A DNA stretch of 64,000 nucleotides, from assembly GCA_016743945.1 (NCBI GenBank), contig JADGFI010000019.1, positions 33,623 to 97,622 on the forward strand, given 5' to 3'. This document shows, in pieces, positions 17,763 through 26,218 of this stretch. Made by a program: the position numbers and the translations under genes. Every line of letters starts with the position of its first letter. Position 1 is the first letter of the stretch. A model generated the notes under the pieces. It did not search any database. It was not told where the DNA came from and was given only the letters and a program-made list of their open reading frames with translations. The DNA is from Desulfobacteraceae bacterium. Its GTDB lineage: Bacteria > Desulfobacterota > Desulfobacteria > Desulfobacterales > Desulfobacteraceae.

Positions 17763-18593
17763 ATGAATCCTATCCAGAAATGGAAAAAATTACAGAGCAG
17801 TTCTTTTCTCTACCACGCGGTTAAGTTAGATCAGGAAGAGTCATACTGGAAAAAATATGCAGAAAACTATGACATAAGACGGCACCAGGGAAAGGGCATT
17901 GAAAGGGAGCTGCAAATAGTCTTGAATTTACTCACCGAGGATATGAGTGTCCTTGAGATAGGCGCAGGTACGGGAATATTTACAAAACAAATTGCAAAGA
18001 AGGTTAAAAGGGTAACTGTTGTTGAGCCCTCCCCCTCCATGATCAGTGTAATGAAAGATAGCCTGGAACAAAAGGGAATAAAAAATGTAAGGATCATTCA
18101 ATCAAAGTGGGAAGAGGCAGAGGTGGGGCAGCATGATGTGGTCCTTGCCGCCGGTTGTCTGTATGTCTTTTATGATATTGATAAAGCCCTGACAAAAATA
18201 ATTGAAAAGGCGAAAAAGTTGTTTGTCCTGACACACGGTATAAACGGATATGGAAATATATATAAAGAGGCGGCGGGGCTGATGGGTATCGAACCTCCCT
18301 TATCCGGCCCTGATTATGTTAATCTTTATAATGTGCTATGTCACATGGGGATTTATGCCAATGTGAATATTATCAGGTCAAAGGGAGATATAATATATGA
18401 CGATATGGATCACGCAGTAGATATATGGGTAGAACGAATGGGTCTGATGGATCTGAAAGATGATAAGATACAGGTGCTCAGAGGATATCTTGAAAGCCGC
18501 ATGAAATTGATAAAATCAGGAAGATTCTCTTTGGGCAGTTATAAGAGGATCAATTCGATTCTCTGGCATTCTTTTAATGATATTTCTGATTGA
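17763..18593 (+). CDS. Class I SAM-dependent methyltransferase
   Basis: A 276-residue protein with the SAM-binding motif I SVLEIGAGTGIFTKQIA (about residues 62-78), motif II VTVVEPSPSMISVM and an acidic/hydrophobic motif IV region (HDVVLAAGCLYVF). It follows the DUF4198 gene by 57 bases with AAGGATG before the ATG and may be co-transcribed with the uptake operon; a role in modifying a metallophore or corrinoid is possible but unproven. Its DNA looks visibly richer in A/T than the operon genes before it, so it may have a different history. Substrate unknown. Confidence 0.8.
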   Translation: MNPIQKWKKLQSSSFLYHAVKLDQEESYWKKYAENYDIRRHQGKGIERELQIVLNLLTEDMSVLEIGAGTGIFTKQIAKKVKRVTVVEPSPSMISVMKDSLEQKGIKNVRIIQSKWEEAEVGQHDVVLAAGCLYVFYDIDKALTKIIEKAKKLFVLTHGINGYGNIYKEAAGLMGIEPPLSGPDYVNLYNVLCHMGIYANVNIIRSKGDIIYDDMDHAVDIWVERMGLMDLKDDKIQVLRGYLESRMKLIKSGRFSLGSYKRINSILWHSFNDISD

Positions 18594-18667
18594 ATCGGGA
18601 TGGGTATCAAATCTTTTATTGTCTGTTGGCGGGGATTCAATGGGATCTGTTCTTTCATTTTGATTCA

Positions 18668-21232
18668 TTAAACCGGGAGTTTGATAATAAAGGCAGTTCC
18701 TTTCCCGGGGGAGGATTTCACGGTCAGTACCCCATTGTGATTTTCTTTAATAATGAAATAGGAAACCGACAGGCCCAGTCCGGTTCCAATTCCCACCTCC
18801 TTGGTGGTGAAAAAGGGTTCGAAAATCCGTTTTTGGATTTCTTTCGGGATTCCGGGGCCATTGTCCCGAATTTCAACGGCCACCATATTTAGTTCCAGAA
18901 AATATCGGATAACAAACTTGGGAGATGCAACCTTTGCCTCGGACATGGCTTCAGTTCCATTTTTCAGGATATTAAAGAGCACCTGTTGGATTTTGGTTTT
19001 TTCACAGGGAACGGCCGGGAGATCGTTCTCTATTTCGTGGAAAATTTCCATGGAGCGAAGATCATACTGATTTTTCAGGCTATAATCATTTCTCATAAGA
19101 TTCAGGGTGGATGCCACCATTCCCTGGACAGAATGACGGGATCGTGTGCTGTCATTTTTGCGGCTGAATGACAGCATATTCTCAACAATTTTTGCCGCGC
19201 GTTTACCCACGGAATCCACCTGGTCCATCATGTGGAAAATGTTTCTTTCTTCCATGTAACCTTGAAGAAGATCCAGGTCGATGCCATATTTTTTTGCCAC
19301 ATTGACATTGGCAGGCTGTGGTTTTGACAGGCGGTTCTTTATGACCTGGATATTCTGGAGAATACCGGCAAGGGGGTTGTTGATTTCATGGGCCATGCCG
19401 GCAGCAAGGCCGCCCACGGACATCATTTTCTCGGACTGGACCATCATCTCTTCGATTTTTATTCGTTTACTGATGTCATCCACCCGTATCACAGCTCCCG
19501 GCAAATTGTCTGATAATATAGGGTAAACGGTAATATCTGTTACAAACTTTTTCTGATTAATCACCAGAGGAGTCTTTTCCAGTCTTTGCACCTGCTGGTT
19601 TTTAATGGCCATGGAAATATCGGGGATAATGTCGGCCAACCGGGAAAAGATTAGGAAAAGTGATTTGCCCCGGGCATGGTCAGCCGGTATCCCGGTCATT
19701 TTTTCAGCCTCTATATTCCACTGGGTGATCATTGTTTTATCATCCACTCCGATGAGAATGGAGGGCATTGAATTGATGATGCTTTTAACATAGTCCCGGG
19801 CAAATCGAAGTTCTTGTTCCACTTTTCTGATTCGGGTAATATCTGTATAACTGACAACCAGGCTGGTCAGTTTTTTTTCCGTGTCCCGGTACCGGGCGGC
19901 GTTGATGCTGACATCCAGGAGGTCCCTGGATTTTGTGTAGCGCTGGGTGATAAAATCAAAATTTTTCTCGGAGTGATTGAAGACCTGCCGGATGGCATCT
20001 TCTGTCGCCTGTTTTTGGTTTTTTGGAACAAAATTAAGCTGTTTTCCCAGCAACTCTCCACAATTCCACCCAAATACCCGGGTGAAGGCAGGATTGGCAT
20101 AGGTCACTTCCTTTTTTTCTGAATAATAGACAATGGGGGTGGGGGAAACTTCCAGCATTGTTCTGTGGCTTTCTTCACTTTTCCGTAACGCTGCTTCATC
20201 CTGTTTATGCTGGGTAATGTCCCTTAAAACAATGAGCCAGCCGCTTTGTTTTTTCTTGGGATCCAACAAAGGAGAGATCCTTAAATCCCATTGTTGTAGA
20301 ATACCTTTCATTGTCAGGGCGGTCTCAATTTCGACCGCTTTTGTTTCCCGGTGGGCATCAACAAGGCGGTAAAGTTCCGGAAACATGTTCTTTGCTGAGT
20401 CCTGACCCGGTGTGAATGTTTGGAGTGCAAAGGCCTTTGAACAGGCCCTGTTGATCTCCATGACCCTGTCATTCATATCCATGACAATCACAGGATCCCC
20501 CATGCCGTCAATGACGGCCTCATGGGCAAGGGGAATGAGATTTAAAAGCTGATACCGGATAAGGCCCACGGAAAATAGAATCCCACTGACCATAAAGGCG
20601 AAGGGAGTGAGATCTAAGTTTCGGGTCGCCTGGAAGCCGAACAGGTATTGCACATTAAAAAGCAAGGGAACTAGAATGCCCGATAGAATGAGGGTTAGTT
20701 GTTTTCGATAGAGACCCCTGGAAGAAGCAAAGGCCTTTAGCAAAATGAAAGTTGCACATAAGATCATTCCGTAGGAAAATGCCACATACCCCCAGAAGGC
20801 GATTCCCCGCTTAAATATGATTCCCTGGATGACGGTGTTTGATTCCAGATGGGCCTTCTGCCACATCAGTCCGTGGAATTGGTTGGTCAGGGCAAGAAAA
20901 ATGGTCAAAACCGGAATCGTTAAGAGCAGTAAATCAAGTTTTTTCTCCAGGCCATCGGTTTTTCCGGTAAGGGTGCAAACAAATTTAAATGTCAACATCC
21001 CTACCCAGGATACGCCTAAATATTCGATCCTGACCCACCAGAGTTTCAGGGAAAGCTCAGGGCTTAAATATTCCATACCATACCCAAGGGTCCAGATGGA
21101 AGTGCCTGCCAGCAACAGCATGAGTTGTCGTGCCCCTGTCTTTTCCCGGTAGGGGGCCAGGTATATTGCAATGCCTGCGCAGATCATCCCTGAAACCAGG
21201 GAGAAAAAGCCGAATAATATGGTCCAGTTCAT
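18668..21232 (-). CDS. Membrane sensor histidine kinase with 7TM and multiple PAS domains
   Basis: An 854-residue kinase. Order: seven hydrophobic helices of the histidine-kinase N-terminal 7TM type (about 1-230), three PAS-like segments (about 250-365, 375-490, 500-610), HisKA with the phospho-acceptor box GMAHEINNPLAG (near 640), and HATPase_c with N-box and DNGPGIPKEIQKRIFEPFF, GTGLGLSVSYFI. The open frame reaches 21325, but ATG at 21232 (MNWTILFGFFS) with AGGA eight bases upstream starts right at the first helix and removes an overlap with the methyltransferase gene. No response regulator is adjacent on this strand, so its partner is unknown; it converges on the uptake operon. Confidence 0.9.
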   Translation of the reverse strand: MNWTILFGFFSLVSGMICAGIAIYLAPYREKTGARQLMLLLAGTSIWTLGYGMEYLSPELSLKLWWVRIEYLGVSWVGMLTFKFVCTLTGKTDGLEKKLDLLLLTIPVLTIFLALTNQFHGLMWQKAHLESNTVIQGIIFKRGIAFWGYVAFSYGMILCATFILLKAFASSRGLYRKQLTLILSGILVPLLFNVQYLFGFQATRNLDLTPFAFMVSGILFSVGLIRYQLLNLIPLAHEAVIDGMGDPVIVMDMNDRVMEINRACSKAFALQTFTPGQDSAKNMFPELYRLVDAHRETKAVEIETALTMKGILQQWDLRISPLLDPKKKQSGWLIVLRDITQHKQDEAALRKSEESHRTMLEVSPTPIVYYSEKKEVTYANPAFTRVFGWNCGELLGKQLNFVPKNQKQATEDAIRQVFNHSEKNFDFITQRYTKSRDLLDVSINAARYRDTEKKLTSLVVSYTDITRIRKVEQELRFARDYVKSIINSMPSILIGVDDKTMITQWNIEAEKMTGIPADHARGKSLFLIFSRLADIIPDISMAIKNQQVQRLEKTPLVINQKKFVTDITVYPILSDNLPGAVIRVDDISKRIKIEEMMVQSEKMMSVGGLAAGMAHEINNPLAGILQNIQVIKNRLSKPQPANVNVAKKYGIDLDLLQGYMEERNIFHMMDQVDSVGKRAAKIVENMLSFSRKNDSTRSRHSVQGMVASTLNLMRNDYSLKNQYDLRSMEIFHEIENDLPAVPCEKTKIQQVLFNILKNGTEAMSEAKVASPKFVIRYFLELNMVAVEIRDNGPGIPKEIQKRIFEPFFTTKEVGIGTGLGLSVSYFIIKENHNGVLTVKSSPGKGTAFIIKLPV

Positions 21233-21290
21233 GTCTTGTATCCTATAATAGCTATATGCTAATTCAAAACAGTTTTTTATAGCGGAAGGA

Positions 21291-21995
21291 TCAAGTTTTT
21301 TCCAGTAGAAAGATTTGAAGCTCATCTTTTAATCGAAGGGTGCCGTCGGGTTGACAGGGTGAAGCACCTGTCATGTCCTGGGATGGGTTTCCCCTTAACT
21401 GGTAAAGGTGATCCCCAATTTTTTTATCGTCCCCTGGCCTAATTTTGTCCCGGTTAAAATCGTAGGCCAGAAAATCCTGAATGTTCTCAAAAAGGGCGAT
21501 GGCATGAAAGCTTTCTCGTTTTACCAGGTTAAAGCTGCTGGTCTGAATGGCAAGGACAGCAGCCGCAAGGGCAGGGGTCTCGTCGTCAAATAAATGGAAA
21601 AATTGTTGAAACTCGCCATTTGCCAGGGGTTCTATCACCAAAAGGTTGCCACCGGGTTTTAGCACCCGGAATGCTTCCCTTAAAGCGACCTGGCTGTCCT
21701 GGTGGTGAAGGGACAGGGTAAACAGGACAATATCAAAAATATCTGCCTCAAATTCAAGGGCTTGGCCGGACCCGACTTTAAATAGAACCTCATGGGGCCG
21801 TTCCTTATGGGTCCGGGCCTTGGCCAGGTTAATCTGGTCCCGGTCCGGATCCAGGGCTGTATAGGTTTTGGTTTTCCGGGCCAGGCGAATGGATGCTTTT
21901 CCATCTCCGCACCCGATTTCAAGGACATGTTTTCCGGAAAAATCAATGGTTCTGTGAATGGTTTTAACCTGTATCTTGTCTATGTCATATTCCAT
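21291..21995 (-). CDS. Class I SAM-dependent methyltransferase
   Basis: A 234-residue Methyltransf_11-type enzyme: SAM motif I HVLEIGCGDGKASIRLA (about 23-39), motif II YTALDPDRDQI, motif IV FDIVLFTLSLHHQ and post-motif VLKPGGNLLVIEPLANGEF. The C-terminal 90 residues contain several aromatic/acidic stretches without a clear signature. It lies 58 bases upstream of the PAS kinase gene on the same strand and may be co-transcribed with it; it is divergent from the second kinase gene at 22170. Substrate not predictable. Confidence 0.82.
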   Translation of the reverse strand: MEYDIDKIQVKTIHRTIDFSGKHVLEIGCGDGKASIRLARKTKTYTALDPDRDQINLAKARTHKERPHEVLFKVGSGQALEFEADIFDIVLFTLSLHHQDSQVALREAFRVLKPGGNLLVIEPLANGEFQQFFHLFDDETPALAAAVLAIQTSSFNLVKRESFHAIALFENIQDFLAYDFNRDKIRPGDDKKIGDHLYQLRGNPSQDMTGASPCQPDGTLRLKDELQIFLLEKT

Positions 21996-22169
21996 GGCAG
22001 TCCTATTTTAAAACCGGATGTTCCCGGCGTTTGTGTCCGGGAGACGAGCTTTATTGGATACCATCTAACCCGGGTTTTAATCAACTCTTTTCCCTTTGGT
22101 TGATCTTTATTTTTCTTTGCCCTACAATGGCAGGAAAGGTAAACAATAAAAAATTTGGACCGGTCACGG

Positions 22170-23285
22170 ATGACACCACAAATGAAAAAAACACTCTTTA
22201 TTTGTCTGATCGCAATGGTGGCGATAATCGGGGTGCTGCATTATGTCACCCCCGGGTATATGATTCTTTACCATGACACCTATCGCCGGCTTTCTTATTT
22301 CCCCATTGCCATTGGGGCGATCCTTTACGGGCTTTCAGGCGGACTGCTCATTGCCGTACTTTCCTGTCTTTCATTTGTACCCCATCTGTTCATGTTCTGG
22401 TTCCAGGGTCCGGAAGCTTATTATTCCGAATTGTCAGAAATCCTTTTTTACCTGGCAGCCGGGATTGTGATCGGATTGATCTCCACCAGGGAAAACAGAC
22501 TTAGGGAAAAATATCAGCAGCTTTCCGAAAAACTGACGATCTCCTATAAACGGCTCCATGATCAGGCCACCCGGTTGGTAAAGGCGGAAAAACAGCTGGG
22601 ACAGGCCCAGAAGTTATCCAGCCTGGGTCATGTATCGGCCTCCTTGGCCCACGAGATTAAAAATCCCCTGGCGTCCATTAAGGGGGCCGCTGAAATCCTG
22701 GCCGAAGAGGTGGGCCCTGCCCATCCCAAACATGAATTTATCGAAATCATGCGGTCTGAGATATCCCGGCTCAACAATTCTGTGAACGATGTGCTTGCCT
22801 ATTGCCGGGGGCAGCAGACCTTGAACCAGGACCACCTGGAACCACTGGCGGATGTCCTTGACAAGGTGATTCAGCTGCTGGTACCCCAGATCCGGGAAAA
22901 ATCCATTGACCTGACCTGTGAAGGGCCAGGTGACAAGATCATTCTCCTGGTTGAGGAAGCCGCCATGATCCAAATATTGATGAATATTATTCTCAATGCA
23001 GTGGATGCAGTGCCAAATAAAGGGAAAATCCGAATTCGATATTGCCAGGAATCAAAGGGTTACAGGATTGATGTGGCAGATAATGGGCAAGGAATTACAC
23101 CGGAAAAAATTGAAGCGGTCTTTGACTCTTTTGTTACCTTTAAGGAAGGGGGAACCGGCCTGGGGCTTTCCATCACAAAAAAGATAGTGGAACGGCTGGG
23201 CGGCACCATCGGGGTGACACCTTCGGACATGGGCGGGGCACAATTTTTTGTCCTCCTGCCCGATGGCAAATCATTGACACATTAA
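22170..23285 (+). CDS. Sensor histidine kinase partnered with an NtrC-type regulator
   Basis: A kinase of about 371 residues with four N-terminal hydrophobic helices (LFICLIAMVAIIGVLHYV; YFPIAIGAILYGLSGGLL; IAVLSCLSFVPHLFMFW; ILFYLAAGIVIGLIS), a coiled-coil linker, HisKA with SASLAHEIKNPLASIKGA (His about residue 165), and HATPase_c (VADNGQGITPEKIEAVFDSF, GGTGLGLSITKKIVE). The start is uncertain: TTG 22155, ATG 22170 and ATG 22182 are all in frame and none has a strong ribosome site. The sigma-54 response regulator gene follows by 12 bases, so they form a two-component system. No large periplasmic domain is visible, so sensing is probably within the membrane or cytoplasm. Confidence 0.88.
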   Translation: MTPQMKKTLFICLIAMVAIIGVLHYVTPGYMILYHDTYRRLSYFPIAIGAILYGLSGGLLIAVLSCLSFVPHLFMFWFQGPEAYYSELSEILFYLAAGIVIGLISTRENRLREKYQQLSEKLTISYKRLHDQATRLVKAEKQLGQAQKLSSLGHVSASLAHEIKNPLASIKGAAEILAEEVGPAHPKHEFIEIMRSEISRLNNSVNDVLAYCRGQQTLNQDHLEPLADVLDKVIQLLVPQIREKSIDLTCEGPGDKIILLVEEAAMIQILMNIILNAVDAVPNKGKIRIRYCQESKGYRIDVADNGQGITPEKIEAVFDSFVTFKEGGTGLGLSITKKIVERLGGTIGVTPSDMGGAQFFVLLPDGKSLTH

Positions 23286-23297
23286 AAAAGAGGCCCA

Positions 23298-24638
23298 ATG
23301 AACCAGACAATTTTGCTCATTGATGATGACCCCAGCCTTCGCAGGGTGACAGAATACAATTTGACCTCCCGGGGCTTTACCGTATTGGCAGCCGATTCCG
23401 GATGCCAGGGCCTTGAATTTTTCAAGAAACATGATCCGGACCTGGTGGTCACCGATGTAAACCTAGGTGACGTGAACGGCCTGGACCTTCTGGAAACCAT
23501 CAAGGCGGAATCCGCCGATACCCCCGTGATTATCATGACTGCATTTGGTTCCATTGAAATGGCGGTTCAGGCCATGCACAAAGGCGCCTTTAATTTTATC
23601 ACCAAACCCTTTGACAGAGATACCCTGATTTTATCCTGTGAAAAAGCATTGGAGCTTAAAGGGCTTCGGTCCCAGACCCGGCTGCTCACCCATGAAGTGG
23701 ACCGACTGACCGGGACAAAGGGGATTGTGTCGGCCAGCTCTGCCATGAAGGAATTATTGGAAACGGCTTGCCGGGCGGCCAACAGCGAGGCCACGGTGCT
23801 GATTTCAGGGGAGTCGGGCACGGGCAAGGAGGTGCTGGCCCGGTTGATCCACCAGAACAGCCCCCGCCATAAAGGCCCCATGGTGGCGGTCAATTGTGCT
23901 GCCATCCCTGCCTCCCTTCTTGAATCTGAACTTTTCGGTCATGTAAAGGGGGCGTTTACCGGTGCGATCAAGGATCGGAAGGGTCACTTTATGACCGCTT
24001 CTCAAGGAAGCCTTTTTTTGGATGAAATCGGCGAGCTGGCCGTGGATATCCAGGTAAAACTGCTCCGGGCTATCCAGGAAAGACAAATCCAGCCGGTGGG
24101 GTCTGAAAAGACAATGAACCTGGATATTCGGATCATTGCCGCCACCAATCTGGATCTTGTGGAAAGGATTGCAAAGGGGGCGTTCAGAGAAGATCTTTAT
24201 TATCGGCTCAGTGTGATTCCCTTGTTCATCCCGCCTTTGCGGGAGCGCACCGAGGATATCCCGGCCCTGGTTTCCCATTTTTTGAAAAAATTTGATGCCC
24301 CGGCTGAGGTGCAGTTTTCCCCGGAGGCGCTGGGCCTGATGAAAGCCTATTCCTGGCCCGGAAATATCCGGGAGATGCAGAATATTGTGGAGCGGTGTAT
24401 TATCCTGAGAAAAGCCCCTATTATCGAAGCCACAGATCTGAACCTGCCGGGCATGGAAACCCGTGCCTCCATTTTTTCCCCGGTGATCCCGGATGAAGGA
24501 ATTTCCCTGGTGGAGATTGAACGAGCCTATGTGATCAAAGCCCTGGAAAAGGCGGGGCAGAATCGGTCCGAGGCCGCCCGGCTTCTGAAAATTCCCCGGC
24601 ATGTCCTCCTGTATCGCCTTGAAAAATATGATTTGTAG
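23298..24638 (+). CDS. Sigma-54-dependent response regulator, NtrC family
   Basis: A 446-residue activator: receiver domain with acidic pocket IDDDPSLRRV and phospho-acceptor Asp in DLVVTDVNLGDVNG (about residue 54), AAA+ domain with Walker A GESGTGKEVLARLIH, the sigma-54 contact loop GAFTGA, and Walker B GSLFLDEIGEL, then a Fis-type helix-turn-helix (NRSEAARLLKIPRHVLLYRL) at the C-terminus. It should drive -24/-12 promoters, and one such promoter with two upstream dyads lies directly downstream of this gene (24634-24787). It therefore most likely controls the HMA/DUF2318/ABC operon at 24.8-28.1 kb. Confidence 0.94.
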   Translation: MNQTILLIDDDPSLRRVTEYNLTSRGFTVLAADSGCQGLEFFKKHDPDLVVTDVNLGDVNGLDLLETIKAESADTPVIIMTAFGSIEMAVQAMHKGAFNFITKPFDRDTLILSCEKALELKGLRSQTRLLTHEVDRLTGTKGIVSASSAMKELLETACRAANSEATVLISGESGTGKEVLARLIHQNSPRHKGPMVAVNCAAIPASLLESELFGHVKGAFTGAIKDRKGHFMTASQGSLFLDEIGELAVDIQVKLLRAIQERQIQPVGSEKTMNLDIRIIAATNLDLVERIAKGAFREDLYYRLSVIPLFIPPLRERTEDIPALVSHFLKKFDAPAEVQFSPEALGLMKAYSWPGNIREMQNIVERCIILRKAPIIEATDLNLPGMETRASIFSPVIPDEGISLVEIERAYVIKALEKAGQNRSEAARLLKIPRHVLLYRLEKYDL

Positions 24639-24670
24639 ATTATTCTACACCCCCTGTTGAATAGTCTGCA
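24634..24670 (+). promoter_or_regulatory. Two tandem 16-bp dyads, candidate activator binding sites
   Basis: TGTAGATTATTCTACA (24634-24649) is a perfect inverted repeat; TGTTGAATAGTCTGCA (24655-24670) matches it at 12 of 16 positions. The sites are 21 bases apart, two helical turns, and lie about 100-140 bases upstream of the -24/-12 promoter, the usual place for an NtrC-family activator. The first overlaps the regulator gene's own stop codon. Confidence 0.65.
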
Positions 24671-24771
24671 TTGCCCGGGTCCTTTTCTCCAGGCCCCTGT
24701 TCCATGATTCATATAAAAAAGTTCTTTAAAATTAAGACCTTTGTGTTGTTTTTCTCTTTTTGTCCATGGCC

Positions 24772-24787
24772 TGGCACAAGATTTGTA
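24772..24787 (+). promoter_or_regulatory. Sigma-54 (-24/-12) promoter
   Basis: TGGCAC (24772-24777), five bases, TTGTA (24783-24787) matches the TGGCAC-N5-TTGCA consensus except one base of the -12 element, with the correct spacing. The expected start point is near 24799, about 35 bases upstream of the HMA gene start at 24835, and an NtrC-family gene ends 134 bases upstream. Confidence 0.7.
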
Positions 24788-24834
24788 ATCCTTTTTTAGA
24801 AATTATAAATTGATAACCATAAATGGAGGATATC

Positions 24835-25257
24835 GTGAAAAATTTTTATTATTTTATTCTGTCCGGAGCTGTTCTTTTTTTGGCGCTTGGGACTGCTATT
24901 GCCGGGGACACCATTATTAAAAAGGCCATTCAGGACGGCTCCATTCACCGGGCTGTTTTCAAGGTTGAAAACCTGACCTGCGGGGCCTGTTTTTCCAATA
25001 TTAATGCCGGACTCGCTCCTTTGGAAGGATTTTCCGGAATGGGGGCCAATTTGCTTAGAAACCTGGTTGCCGTGGACTTTGTCGGCCCCTTGTCTGCCAA
25101 TGAGATCGGGGCAGCTATCACCCAGAAAGGATATCCTGCCACCCTGGAATCAGTGGATCCCATCATGAAAAAAGAATCCTTTGCCTATTTAAATACCCGC
25201 CAGAAGGGGCCGGGTTTCGGCGGCGGTTCCTGCTGCACCCTGCCCGGTGGTTCCTAG
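24835..25257 (+). CDS. Exported HMA-domain (heavy-metal-binding) protein
   Basis: A 140-residue protein with a signal peptide (FILSGAVLFLALGTAIAGD), then a heavy-metal-associated fold with the CxxC metal motif in ENLTCGACFSNI (about residues 45-56) and KGYPATLESV at the domain end. A glycine-rich tail holds a vicinal pair (GGGSCCTLPGG). HMA domains carry Cu(I) and related soft metals; secretion suggests an envelope metal carrier. Start is GTG at 24835, chosen for GGAGGA four bases before it. First gene of the sigma-54-type operon. Confidence 0.8.
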   Translation: MKNFYYFILSGAVLFLALGTAIAGDTIIKKAIQDGSIHRAVFKVENLTCGACFSNINAGLAPLEGFSGMGANLLRNLVAVDFVGPLSANEIGAAITQKGYPATLESVDPIMKKESFAYLNTRQKGPGFGGGSCCTLPGGS

Positions 25258-25294
25258 GACAATCAACTAAAAAAATAAAAATAGGAGCAACTAC

Positions 25295-25765
25295 ATGAAG
25301 AACCTATTACCGTTAACCATAGTTACCCTTATCCTGGCGGGTCTCGTCCTGACCGGGTCATCTGCCCATGCCTGGTTTGGGGGAAAGTTTAAAAAATTAA
25401 CCCCTGAAAATGATCAGATCTCCATCTCCCTGGACAAGATTTCCGATGGTCAGGCCCATTATTTTACCATTCAATCCGAAAAAGGAGTGGACGTAAAATT
25501 TTTTGTGGTCAAAAGCCACGACGGAATTATCAGGGCGGCAATTGATGCCTGTGATGTCTGCTATCGGGCCGGCAAAGGCTATGTCCAGGAAGGCAATGTC
25601 ATGGTCTGCACCAATTGCGGGATGCGCTTTGCCACGGATAGGATCAACGAGGTCAAGGGCGGGTGTAACCCGGCTCCCCTGACCCGGACCATTGAGAGCG
25701 GCAATCTTGTCATTTCCATGGCCGATATCAATGCCAATGCCTGGTTATGCGAGTTTAAAAAATAA
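25295..25765 (+). CDS. DUF2318 (Fe-S/metal-binding) membrane-anchored protein
   Basis: A 156-residue protein with an N-terminal hydrophobic segment (LPLTIVTLILAGLVLTGSSAHA; signal peptide or anchor) and a DUF2318-type cysteine cluster: DACDVCYRAGKGY, VMVCTNCGMRF, and GGCNPAPL (about residues 88-130). Family members occur next to FTR1/P19-type iron uptake systems and FtsX/LolD-like ABC genes; Campylobacter jejuni cj1660-cj1663 is the arrangement I recall as similar. No FTR1 or P19 gene is present here. It would bind metal or an Fe-S/heme-like group in the envelope (inference). Confidence 0.8.
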   Translation: MKNLLPLTIVTLILAGLVLTGSSAHAWFGGKFKKLTPENDQISISLDKISDGQAHYFTIQSEKGVDVKFFVVKSHDGIIRAAIDACDVCYRAGKGYVQEGNVMVCTNCGMRFATDRINEVKGGCNPAPLTRTIESGNLVISMADINANAWLCEFKK

Positions 25766-25777
25766 GGGGGAGATAGA

Positions 25778-26218
25778 ATGGCCTGGGATCCGGAAACATA
25801 CAGGGAAAAGCGGGAAAAGGTGCTGGGTATTCGTAAAAGGGGGATTTCCTTTGGCAGCCTTTCTGCCATTGTCTCTTTGGTCATCCTTCTGGGGTTTGCC
25901 TTTATCAGTGTACCGGGAGCGGTTTCCTATCTGTCGACTCGGCATCTGGATGATGCCATTTACAAGCTGGCCGGGAATAGTGTCTGGGAAGGTGTTCTGG
26001 TGGCCCAGATTCGGCAAATAGATGGGGTCAGGGCTGCCCAGCAGGATACCCACGGCACCCGGTTGGTGGTGACCTTTGACCGGCGCTCTACTAACCTTGT
26101 CACCTTTGACAGCCTGTTTAAACAAAAAAAATTGGATGCGGCTCTGTTGAACCGGGTCAGCCATCGAGCGCGCCAGACCACCCTGGAAGCGGAAAAGGAA
26201 TCAAGTGAAACTTTATAA
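25778..26218 (+). CDS. Small membrane protein with HMA-like fold lacking cysteines
   Basis: A 146-residue protein with one transmembrane helix (SLSAIVSLVILLGFAFIS, about 28-46) and an outer segment whose pattern resembles an HMA fold: QIRQIDGVRAAQQDTHG-TRLVVTFDRRSTN, but without the CxxC metal ligands. It overlaps the following permease gene by 14 bases and follows DUF2318 by 12, so it belongs to the same operon. It may be a structural subunit or adaptor of the ABC complex. Family not recognised with certainty. Confidence 0.65.
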   Translation: MAWDPETYREKREKVLGIRKRGISFGSLSAIVSLVILLGFAFISVPGAVSYLSTRHLDDAIYKLAGNSVWEGVLVAQIRQIDGVRAAQQDTHGTRLVVTFDRRSTNLVTFDSLFKQKKLDAALLNRVSHRARQTTLEAEKESSETL

